Assembly: GCF_905171775.1 (NCBI RefSeq)
Contig: NC_053501.1
Span: forward strand, 72,783,134-72,847,133
Direction of reading: 5' to 3'
Source of the DNA: Rana temporaria
Taxonomy: Eukaryota; Chordata; Amphibia; Anura; Ranidae
DNA length: 64,000 nucleotides
Shown here: in pieces, positions 17,804 through 26,755 of the stretch
Position numbering within the stretch: position 1 is the first letter of the stretch
How the letters are laid out: the number at the start of each line of letters is the position of its first letter
Translations under genes and position numbers: made by a program
The notes under the pieces: model-generated
The model's input: the letters and a program-made list of their open reading frames with translations, nothing else
What the model was told of the DNA's origin: nothing
The model's database searches: none

Positions 17804-20705
17804 AGGGGCGCCCCCACTCTCTCGAGTGGGGGGAAGACTCCGGTTGTTCTCGGAGTTGTGGGGGGCCCAAGTTACCGACCAATGGGTTCTGTCCTCAGTA
17901 ACTCAGGGGTACAAGCTGGAGTTTCGGGAGTTCCCCCCTCCTCACTTTCAAACGTCAAGACTTCCAGGCGACCCTCAGAGACAGGCATCGCTTCTGTCCG
18001 CCCTAGAGCGACTCCTATCTCAAGGAGTGATTATGGAAGTACCAGCAGGGGAGCAAGGACAAGGGTTTTACTCAAACCTCTTCGTTGTCCCGAAGCCAAA
18101 CGGCGACGTCAGGCCTATTCTGGACCTAAAGTTATTAAACCGCTTTTTAAGAGTCCGGTCTTTTCGAATGGAGTCCATTCGTTCGGTGGTGGCCGCCCTC
18201 CAAGGAAAGGAGTTCTTGGCCTCCATCGATATAAAGGACGCATACCTGCACGTTCCGATTTTCCCAGGCCATTACAGGTATCTGCGTTTTGCCCTAAACT
18301 ATCGGCATTATCAGTTCGTGGCTCTTCCGTTCGGACTAGCCACGGCCCCTCGGGTTTTTACGAAGATCCTGGCCCCCGTATTAGCCATCCTAAGGGAACA
18401 GGGCATTCTGATCATGGCCTACCTAGACGATCTTCTGGTAGTCGACCACTCAGCGGCCGGTCTAAATCGGGCAGTGTTGCTAGCAGTAAACTGCCTAGAG
18501 TCCCTGGGTTGGGTTCTAAACCGGGACAAATCGGCTTTACAGCCCACAAGAAGGTTGGAGTATCTAGGTCTGATTTTAGATACAAGACAACAACGGATCT
18601 TCCTGCCCCAGTCCAGAGTGGACTCGATAAGGGAGTTAATCCACATAGTCCTAAGCAGCACAAGGCCATCTATACGCCTCTGCATGCGCCTGTTGGGAAA
18701 GCTAGTGGCCACCTTCGAGGCAGTGCCCTATGCCCAGATCCATTCTCGGAGGCTACAGAGAGCAATTCTCACGGCCTGGGACAAAAGACTCCAGGCCTTG
18801 GATCTTCCCATTTCCCTTCCCTATGCGGTAAGGCAGAGCCTGTGTTGGTGGCTAGTCACAAAAAATCTTCTGAAAGGAAGATCGTTCAATCCCCCCTCAT
18901 GGAGGATAGTAACCACGGACGCCAGCCTATCAGGTTGGGGTGCAGTCCTAGACGATTTAACCCTACAGGGGAAATGGTCAAGGGCAGAATCAGCCCTACC
19001 CATAAATGTCTTAGAGATCCGAGCAGCTCGGTTGGCTCTTTTGGGCTGGACGGAGGTTCTGCAGGGCTCCCCAGTAAGGGTACAATCCGACAATGCCACT
19101 GCCGTAGCTTATATAAACCACCAGGGTGGCACCAGGAGTCAGGCAGCCCAAAGGGAGGTAGATCGGATCTTTTCATGGGCAGAAGCCCATGTCCCCTGCA
19201 TCTCAGCTATCTTTATCCCCGGGGTGGACAATTGGCAAGCGGACTTCCTCAGCCGCCAACAGATGTCCCCAGGGGAGTGGTCCCTCCATCCCGAAGTGTT
19301 CCAGGTCATTTGCCGGAAGTGGGGTACTCCGGAGGTGGACATTATGGCGTCCAGATTCAATGCCAAAGTAGCAAACTTTGTCTCTCGAACGAGGGATCCA
19401 TTGGCCTGCGGGACAGATGCCTTGGTGTGTCCATTAGCATGCGCTAATCTATGCCTTCCCTCCAATACGGATGCTACCCCGTCTTCTTCACAGAATTCAA
19501 AGGGAACGCAAGCCAGCGATTCTAGTGGCCCCAGCGTGGCCCCGAAGACCTTGGTACTCCTTGATAAAAAGGATGACCGTAGAGGAGCCTTGGGTCCTCC
19601 CTCTACGTCCGGACCTCCTCTCACAAGGGCCATTCTACCACCCTGCCTTACAGGCCCTAAATTTAACGGCCTGGCGGCTGAGTCCCTGATTCTCAGAAAC
19701 AGAGGCCTTTCAGGGCAGGTCGTTTCTACCCTTATAAACGCAAGAAAACCAGTTTCCAGGTTAATATACTATAGGGTGTGGAAGGCCTATATTACCTGGT
19801 GTGAAACCAGGAAATGGGATCCCCGCAAATATACTATTGGGAGAATCCTGGAGTTTTTACAGTTGGGAGTGGAAAAAGGTTTGGCGGTCGGCACAATCAA
19901 GGGGCAGGTGTCTGCCTTGTCGGTCTTCTTCCAGAGATCGTTGGCTGCCCATTCCTTAATGAAATCCTTTTTACAAGGTGTTATTCGGGTGAATCCCCCG
20001 ATTAAAGCTCCCCTGTATCCTTGGGATCTAAATTTGGTTCTATCGGCCTTGCAAAGCCAGCCCTTTGAGCCCTTGTCCGTGATCCCTTTGGTCCTTTTGA
20101 CTAGGAAACTAGTGTTTCTGGTGGCCATGGCATCCGCCAGAAGGGTGTCGGAGTTGGCAGCCTTGTCATGTAAGGCACCTTATTTATTATTGCATAAGGA
20201 CAGGGTCGTTTTGCGGCCGCTTCCGTCCTTCCTGCCTAAGGTGGTATCAAATTTTCACCTTAATCAAGATGTGATTCTTCCATCATTTTTTCCAAAGCCT
20301 TCTTCTAAGGAAGAGAGGTTACTACATTCCTTGGATGTAGTTAGAGCTGTAAAGATTTACTTGGAAGCTACAGCCCAGATTCGTAAGACGGACGTCTTAT
20401 TCATTCTGCCGGAAGGGCCCAAGAAGGGCCAGGCAGCGTCTAAGGCCACTATTGCTAAGTGGATTAGGCAGACGATTATTCAGACCTATGGCCTGAAGGG
20501 GAAGAGTCCACCCTTATCGGTTAAGGCTCATTCCACTAGAGCTATAAGTGCCTCTTGGGCAGCGTATCACCAGGTCCCTATGGCTCAGGTCTGCAGGGCA
20601 GCAACCTGGTCATCTGTCCACACATTTGCAAAATTTTATCAAATGGACGTTAGGAGGAACGCTGATTCAGCCTTTGGGCAGGCGGTACTGCGGGCCGCAG
20701 TTTAA
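17553..20705 (+). CDS. DIRS polyprotein: reverse transcriptase, RNase H, tyrosine recombinase
   Basis: An uninterrupted 1050-codon frame. The frame opens at a TTG within gag, so the true start is unknown and could involve frameshifting. Numbering is from 17553. Reverse transcriptase: FVVPKPNGDVRPILDLKLLN, then SIDIKDAYLHVPI, with the catalytic YLDD box at 290-293. RNase H: TTDASLSGWG with Asp456, followed by LEIRAARLALLGW and the SDNATAVAYI segment. Tyrosine recombinase at the C-terminus: catalytic Arg at 863/864 (SARRVSELAAL), HSTR with His993 and Arg996, and the nucleophile Tyr1029 (FAKFYQMDV). The methyltransferase-like region of some DIRS elements lies between RNase H and the recombinase; I did not recognise it clearly. 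All catalytic residues are present, so the enzyme may be functional. Confidence 0.9.
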   Translation: MEKILTNIFKRSLVVRAPFCRLRKGSEVPLLSAQPLQFQGPHSLGSIDGLLDAQLETGPRGKLQGTRDRGTVSRLRLPLRQPCEGAPPLSRVGGRLRLFSELWGAQVTDQWVLSSVTQGYKLEFREFPPPHFQTSRLPGDPQRQASLLSALERLLSQGVIMEVPAGEQGQGFYSNLFVVPKPNGDVRPILDLKLLNRFLRVRSFRMESIRSVVAALQGKEFLASIDIKDAYLHVPIFPGHYRYLRFALNYRHYQFVALPFGLATAPRVFTKILAPVLAILREQGILIMAYLDDLLVVDHSAAGLNRAVLLAVNCLESLGWVLNRDKSALQPTRRLEYLGLILDTRQQRIFLPQSRVDSIRELIHIVLSSTRPSIRLCMRLLGKLVATFEAVPYAQIHSRRLQRAILTAWDKRLQALDLPISLPYAVRQSLCWWLVTKNLLKGRSFNPPSWRIVTTDASLSGWGAVLDDLTLQGKWSRAESALPINVLEIRAARLALLGWTEVLQGSPVRVQSDNATAVAYINHQGGTRSQAAQREVDRIFSWAEAHVPCISAIFIPGVDNWQADFLSRQQMSPGEWSLHPEVFQVICRKWGTPEVDIMASRFNAKVANFVSRTRDPLACGTDALVCPLACANLCLPSNTDATPSSSQNSKGTQASDSSGPSVAPKTLVLLDKKDDRRGALGPPSTSGPPLTRAILPPCLTGPKFNGLAAESLILRNRGLSGQVVSTLINARKPVSRLIYYRVWKAYITWCETRKWDPRKYTIGRILEFLQLGVEKGLAVGTIKGQVSALSVFFQRSLAAHSLMKSFLQGVIRVNPPIKAPLYPWDLNLVLSALQSQPFEPLSVIPLVLLTRKLVFLVAMASARRVSELAALSCKAPYLLLHKDRVVLRPLPSFLPKVVSNFHLNQDVILPSFFPKPSSKEERLLHSLDVVRAVKIYLEATAQIRKTDVLFILPEGPKKGQAASKATIAKWIRQTIIQTYGLKGKSPPLSVKAHSTRAISASWAAYHQVPMAQVCRAATWSSVHTFAKFYQMDVRRNADSAFGQAVLRAAV

Positions 20706-20787
20706 TCTCCTCTTGTCCGGTGGCACCTCTTGTTTGTTTTTTTCTGGTTGTCTCCCTCCCCTCATGGAGCATTGCTTGGGGACATCC

Positions 20788-20902
20788 CATATGTAATGGC
20801 TATGCTGCTCTGTGTCCCGTGATGTACGATAAAGAAAAAGGGATTTTTATTAACAGCTTACCTGTAAAATCCTTTTCTTGTAGTACATCACGGGACACAG
20901 AG
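20788..20902. repeat. DIRS internal complementary region
   Basis: The first half (to about 20833) is the reverse complement of the element's left end including 'ctttatcgtac'. The second half is the reverse complement of the right end including 'taagctgttaataaaaatc'. It therefore reproduces the junction that forms when the two termini meet in a circle. Confidence 0.85.
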
Positions 20903-20949
20903 CTCCCACCCCTCTTATGGGGAATTTTGGGATGCATATTGCTTGCTAC

Positions 20950-21088
20950 AAAACTGAGGTACTCCCACTATGGGTGGGGGTTATATAGGGAGGGAACTTC
21001 CTGTCGGAGAGTGCCAGTGTCCATCACCTGAAGGTACACTATATAACCCATATGTAATGGCTATGCTGCTCTGTGTCCCGTGATGTAC
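20950..21088. repeat. DIRS right inverted terminal repeat
   Basis: The reverse complement of 15082-15220. It is followed by a terminal extension to about 21136 ('tactacaagaaaagg...') that matches the internal complementary region. Confidence 0.88.
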
Positions 21089-21136
21089 TACAAGAAAAGG
21101 ATTTTACAGGTAAGCTGTTAATAAAAATCCCTTTTT

Positions 21137-21288
21137 TTTCCCTTGCTGTAGCAAATTGGATCATGCTTTGCTGGGGGGTTTTGCCTTCCTCTGGATCAAC
21201 TGTGGGTATAGAATTGGGTATATGTGATTGTACGATATTATTATTATTTTATTTCTTATGGTTGAACTTGATGGACTTTGTACTATGG
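21137..21288 (+). mobile_element. CR1-like LINE 3' tail, resumed after DIRS
   Basis: This carries the LINE 3' untranslated wording 'gtagcaaattggatcatgc' and 'gttgaacttgatggactttg'. Just after the next MITE (23474 onward) 'catgtaactattt' continues the LINE tail, so DIRS and the MITE both sit inside one LINE copy. Confidence 0.65.
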
Positions 21289-21307
21289 CCCAGATTCACA
21301 GCAGAGA

Positions 21308-21455
21308 TACGACGGAGTATCTCAGATACTCCGTCGTATCTCAGATACTCCGTCGTATCTCAGATACTCCGTCGTATCTCAGATACTCCGTCGTATCTCA
21401 GATACTCCGTCGTATCTCAGATACTCCGTCGTATCTCAGATACTCCGTCGTATCT
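21308..21455. repeat. Tandem array of a 19-bp palindromic unit
   Basis: About seven to eight copies of 'tcagatactccgtcgtatc'. The first unit is present in inverted orientation (GATACGACGGAGTATC), so the array can fold into hairpins. Confidence 0.85.
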
Positions 21456-21716
21456 CTCAGAGTATCTATGTGACTGATTCATAGAATCAGTTACGCATAG
21501 ATAGCCCTTAGATCCGACAGGTGTAATTGTTTTACACTGTCGAATCTTAGGATGCAATACCACGGCCGCCGCTGGGTGGAGTTCGCGTCGTATTCCAGCG
21601 TCGGGTATGCAAATGAGGTTTTACGGCGATCCACGCCGGTTTTTCGCGTTCGGTACGTCGTCGCTAGTCTAGTTTCCCGTCGCAATTTTAGTCGTCGTTT
21701 TACCTGCCCTAACTTT

Positions 21717-23108
21717 TTTTTTTTTGAAAATCTTTTTATTGAGTATAAAACACACAAACAACCACATCAGTAAACCTGCCACAGCATTGGGACTACACCC
21801 ACGCAGGAGTCAGTACCAGCTGGCCATAGGCTGCTTCCATCATTAGTAACATACAGCTGCAGCACGTTTACAAGAAGGGACAACAAACAAACAACCTAGT
21901 GCAGTAGTGGCTCTCGCTCAATTAAAATGTCCAAGTATCAAATTCTTCAGTCGAGGCCCCAGGGACCGCAAATTATATCCAGCAAACCCATAGCAGAGGT
22001 TCTAATACAGAGAGGAGAAACAAAACAATAAAGACAAACACAATTACAAGCTCAGTCAGTCTCCGGTCGCCGTGGAGGCCTCTGCTAGCCATTTGGCCCA
22101 CACTCTATCATACTTTTTGGGGCATCCTCTATTTTGGTAGGTTCCTTTATAGAGTGGCAGTACTTTATTGACATGTGATTTCCATAGCAGTATGGATGGC
22201 GGGGCGCGTTTTTTCCAGCAGAGAGTGATCATTTTCCTGGCAAAGAATAACAGGAGTCCAATCAGAGTTCTCTCTGCCACCCTGGGGGCTAATTCTTCTA
22301 CTAAGCCCAAAAGGCATATCTGCGGAGTTGGGGCTACATCTATTCCTACCACCTCTTGTATCACCGATAGTACTTGTGTCCAGTAGTGTTTAATTACTGG
22401 GCAGGACCAGAAGATGTGTATAAAGTCTCCCGGGTCCCCAGTACACCTCCAGCACTCCGCTGACAGGGAGGCTTTCATCTTATGCAACCTATACGGGGTA
22501 ATATAGGCCCTGTGTAGAATTTTATATTGTATGAGACGGTCTCGAAGGGAGACCAGTATTTTGAAGGGGAAATCCCACATGTCCTCCCAATCCTCTGAGT
22601 CCAGTCCCGGGACGTCCTGTGTCCATCGCTGACGAAGCTTAGACAAATCTGGGGAGGAGACTCTAAGGAGATGCGCGTAGAGGACCGAGGTCGGTTTCTT
22701 GGTACATTCATAACGAATGACTCTCTCAAGATCAGATTGCACTATTTGCGTGACATTCGGTGTTATTTGGGCTTTAAACGCGTGAGACAGTTGCATATAA
22801 CGAAATAAATGCGAGGAAGGCACACCGTTATGGGATACCATATGATTAAAGGGGCGTATAGACGTGCCGGTGGCGAGGTCAGATAACAGTTTAACACCGC
22901 ATTTGGCCCATATTATGGGATCCGGTAATGAAAAAAAATGGGGCAGTGTAGGGTTGTTCCATAGGGGAGCATGTGGGGAGACTGCAGTCCGTGGGAACTT
23001 CTCAATTCCCAATCCCGCCCCCCAGGCCTTCAGAGTCGTGCGCATGGGGGTGGTCAAATCGTATGGAGCCCTGGGACCGCGAAGGGGTAAATGTGTGAGG
23101 GCCTCTAC
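21717..23108 (-). pseudogene. 5'-truncated L1/Tx1-like LINE, ORF2 C-terminus
   Basis: The minus strand encodes about 333 open codons ending at 22056. They resemble the C-terminal third of L1/Tx1-type ORF2: a CX2C...HX4C knuckle (CWRCTGDPGDFIHIFWSCP), downstream of the reverse transcriptase, and a final tryptophan-rich tail. The 3' end (plus-strand left side) has an A-run and an AATAAA signal on the minus strand. A 15-bp target duplication ACCTGCCCTAACTTT flanks it (21702-21716 and 23109-23123), as expected for target-primed reverse transcription. Endonuclease and RT are missing through 5' truncation, so it is a dead copy although the residual frame is open. Confidence 0.82.
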
Positions 23109-23473
23109 ACCTGCCCTAACTTTACACAGCCCACATATGTGCTGTATGAAGTATGGCCGTCGTTCCCGCGTCGAAATTTAATTTTTTTTTTCTTGCGTAA
23201 GACGTCCGGGAATACGAAAGTACGCTACGCACGTCGCCGTTCGAAAAAAATGACGTCACTTCGTGCAAAGCACGGCGGGAATTTCAAAACAGAGCATGCG
23301 CAGTAGGTCCGGCGTGGGAGCGCGCCTAATTTAAATGGCACACGCCCCTTTGAATTACGTCGGCGTAAGTTTTCATGCAAGTGCTTGGTGAATCAGGCAC
23401 TTGCGATGAAAACTTGCGGCGGTGTAACGTATCTACGATACGTTACGCCGCCGCAGTTCTATGTGAATCTGGG

Positions 23474-24600
23474 CCCATGTAACTATTTCCCGGGCCAACT
23501 CAGTACATTTTAGGAATCTTGCTTTTTCTTTCTTTACTAATTCAATTTATTTGCACATTTTATCTTATCTGGAGTTCTCCTTTAGCCCCCTTACTACACT
23601 GGTCATTTTATTTGTTTCTTTTCCTTCTGTAACTGAAAGGCAGTGCAACTCTGTGTAAAATTTCTTTCTGTATATTTAGGTTATCTCAATAAGACATGAA
23701 AATCAAAAACTATGCTTACTTGAGTAATGTAGCAATAGATACTGCAGCTACTCACAGGTGTTTTGGAGATCCTTGACAATCATCTACTAATTTGATTGTA
23801 TTTACAGTTGTATTGAAGCAGGAGCGCAGTCGATATTTTAGTTTTTAAATTTTGACATTTTAATAAATGCTGGTCTGTTTCCTATAGTTTTCTGCGCACA
23901 AGTGCTAGTGGCAATATGTTCTTAAATGACACCTTAAAATACTTTCCTTATGTTTTTGTTTAGTATTGCCTAGAGGCTCCTTGTAGGAAAATAGTTAAGA
24001 TTGTCCTTCGGGAGATAAGAATTGTCTGTTGGAGAAGAGGAAGCAACAGTCACGCAAGAAAAACAGAGCAGGGGTAGGATTCTCACGCATTGGCATGTAG
24101 CTCTGTCATCTGTCTTGTCAAGGCCTGGCCCTTACCCCCACCCCTCTCCTTCTGCTGTCAGCATTAATCCACTGTGACATGAAATTAACCTAACTCCCCC
24201 CTGAAAATAGTGCTGCAAACTATCTTAAAGGACGGACATTTAGGGGTTAATTTTCCAGGGTTCACGGCAACTAGGATACCTGGATAGGGGGGGTTAATTT
24301 TCCAGGGTTCACAGCAACTAGGATACCTAGATAGGGAAAAAAAAAAAAAAAGCTAGATATTAGGGCTAATGGATTCTTACACATTTATAATCCTTGGGTA
24401 TTGTATTCTGTATCTTGAGTAAAAATGGAATACAAACGGAGTACACAAGTTAATGTCCTTTTCTTTTCCTTACAGCTTTTGGTGTGCGTATACAGTATGT
24501 AAGAGGTGGTGGAATGCAGATATTTATGAGTTTTATCTCAATTAAAAAGAAATAAAGTTATAGTTCACAAAACAGTATGCATACTATACAAGATTGTTAT
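23474..24600. other. No gene recognised
   Basis: Contains a direct repeat at about 24242-24335 ('ggggttaattttccagggtt' twice) and AT-rich sequence. No gene was seen. Confidence 0.35.
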
Positions 24601-24605
24601 TTTTA

Positions 24606-24740
24606 GCTCGTTTTAAGGGGTAATAATGTATGAAGCTTAAGGTGTCCCACAAAAAGCTGCCAAAACCATTGTTGAATGGCTTTGGCAGTTTTTTGGGGAC
24701 ACCTGAAACTTCATACACCATTACTCCTTTAAATAGACAT
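24606..24740. repeat. Palindromic hairpin element
   Basis: Arms are 'ggtaataatgtatgaagctt' and, inverted, 'gaaacttcatacaccattac', with 'gtgtcccacaaaaagctgcc' pairing against 'ggcagttttttggggacac'. It is probably a MITE remnant. Confidence 0.55.
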
Positions 24741-24887
24741 AATTAATACCTGAATATATTCATGTGTCAAAAAGAAAAAAAATAAGCAAAAGTGACCAAA
24801 GTAACCATAAGAATTTATTTAAATGATTTCTGCCATAAATAAACCAATGTAAAATGGTATAAACTGCTATGATAATACTGTATATGA

Positions 24888-25460
24888 CCAGGGCTCAAGT
24901 CCTGCGGGAACGCGTGGGAACGGAGTTCCTGCACTTTTTCACAGCAGGAATGCAGTTCCCTTTGCAGGACTAGAGCAGCCGAGCCGCCCGAGCCAATCCT
25001 TCACTAAGCGGCGATGCCCAGCTTGAGTCACTGTCAGGGGCATCACTTCCTCGATGCCACAATGTCTCCTGGGAGCTTTTGTCATTTTTCCCAGGAGACA
25101 TTGCGGAGGTCTTCCGCGAGTCATCGCGGGATTTAGAAAGAACTTCAAGTTCTTTCTAAATCCCACGATAACTCGCGGCAGACCTCCGCAATGTCTCCTG
25201 GGAAAAATGACAAAAGCTCCCAGGAGACATTGCGGCATCGAGGAAGTGACGGAATACCCGCACACTACCCAATGAATCCATATACAGGAAGCGGCCAGTA
25301 ACATAAAGGATTGCTAAGGTACAGTGGATCGACAAAAGAAAAAAAAAACATGCGGTTTAGTAATTATGCATATGAGCGTATCATTTTTTTTTTTTTTGGT
25401 GGGGGAGTGGATCTTGGGTGGGAGTTCCCACACTTTTTTCCCCAGGACTTGACCCCTGTA
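24888..25460. mobile_element. Repeat element with 207-bp internal hairpin
   Basis: The left end 'ccagggctcaagtcctgcgg' and the right end 'ccccaggacttgacccctg' are inverted. A second copy lies at 61573-62008. This copy contains an extra inverted duplication (25043-25249) that the other lacks. Confidence 0.6.
25043..25249. repeat. Near-perfect inverted repeat, 103-bp arms, 1-bp spacer
   Basis: The two arms meet at 25146. I count about five mismatches between them. An RNA copy on either strand would form one long hairpin. Confidence 0.85.
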
Positions 25461-26165
25461 TATGACCAATTCAATCCTATAAAAATCTTAGTTTGTTGTT
25501 TTTTGATATGTGTCGCCCTTTCATGTGCTGCTTGCTGCAAAAGCCAGATTTAGGTTGGGGTGGTTGCCATTTGTTTGTACTGTCGGTGAACTGGTGAGGG
25601 GACACTGGTTTTTAATTGCCATTGTGCTATTGATGGGTGTCCAGTGCGTCCCTATACATTTAGGGAGGGGTCGACTCCCTCCAGGCATACCTGCCCTTAA
25701 AGTGGAGTTCTGGCCACAATTTCACTTTTTAAATATAAATACCCCTGTAATACACAAGCTTAATGTATTCTAGTGAAGTTGGCCTGTAAACTAAGGTCCG
25801 TTTTGTTAGGTTGTTACAGCATTTAGACACTTTATAAAATAGAAATTGACTGGGGCCATCTTAAGTGTGGGCATCATGAAGCCAGACTGTATGACTTCCT
25901 GGATTTCAGCCTTGCAGATCTCGAACATGCTCAGTGCTGCACAAGCAGTGTCAGATCAGGTTTCAGCACCTGTGCTGTCCAAGTCACATGATTCTTTGAG
26001 ACTGGGGAGTGCACAGACTCCTGGAAATTTACACCCACTACATTCCCAGGAGTCTGTGCGGTGTAGGTTAGGAAGCATTAAGCACCTAGGTGCAGGAAGT
26101 GGGAAGATTAACTATTCTGCCTAGCAACAACACTTTGAAGGCATCTAAAACATTACAAAAATTCA
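25461..26165. other. Repeat-like sequence, no gene
   Basis: The phrase 'cttaaagtggagttctggcc' at about 25697 resembles a dispersed repeat end, but its partner end is not secure. No gene was seen. Confidence 0.3.
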
Positions 26166-26755
26166 TTAACCACTTGCCGTCGCCGCACCGTCGAAATACG
26201 TCCACAAGGTGGCTCTCCTAGGCGAGAGCACGTAATATGACGTCCTGCCTATTAGCTGCCCCCCGCTCGCCCCCGACTCCCGTGCGTGTGCCCGGCGGGC
26301 GCGATCGCCGCCGGGCACACGCGATCGCTCGGTACAGAGCGGGGAACGGGAGCTGTGTGTGTAAACACACAGCTCTCGTTCCTGTCAGCAGGGGAAATGC
26401 TGATTTTCTGTTCATACAATGTATGAACAGAAGATCAGTGTTTCCCCTAGTGAGGCCACCCCCCCCCCACAGTAAGAACACACAGGCATACTTAACCCCT
26501 TCCCCGCCCCCTAGTGTTAACCCCTTCACTGCCAGTGGCATTTTTATAGTAATCTAATGCATTTTTATAGCACTGATCGCTATAAAAATGCCAATGGTCC
26601 CAAAAATGTGTCAAAAATGTCCGAAGTGTCCGCCATAATGTCGCAATACCGAAAAAAAAATCGCTGATCGCCGCCATTACTAGTAAAAAAAAATATTAAT
26701 AAAAATGCCATAAAAATACCCCCTATTTTGTAAACGCTATAACTTTTGCGCAAAC

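Larger units (their letters stand above)
15072..21136 (+). mobile_element. Full-length DIRS-type YR retrotransposon
   Basis: About 6.06 kb, inserted in the CR1-like LINE. It has inverted terminal repeats (15082-15220 and 20950-21088) and an internal complementary region (20788-20902) that joins the complements of both outer ends, the hallmark DIRS1 arrangement used to form a circular intermediate. It carries gag (16436-17803) and a single RT/RNase H/tyrosine recombinase frame (17553-20705), both open throughout. DIRS elements integrate by recombination and leave no target duplication, and none is seen. A 1.2-kb leader precedes gag. The element looks structurally complete. Confidence 0.9.
21289..23473. 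mobile_element. MITE with palindromic 19-bp array, split by L1
   Basis: Inverted ends CCCAGATTCAC and GTGAATCTGGG. Next to the left end is an array of a 19-bp palindromic unit. The interior is interrupted by a truncated L1 at 21717-23108. Excluding that, the element is about 0.8 kb and non-coding. Confidence 0.6.

Noticed and set aside
18412..19633. Minus-strand frames up to 164 codons within DIRS pol
   Set aside because: Shadows of the real plus-strand RT/RNase H frame.
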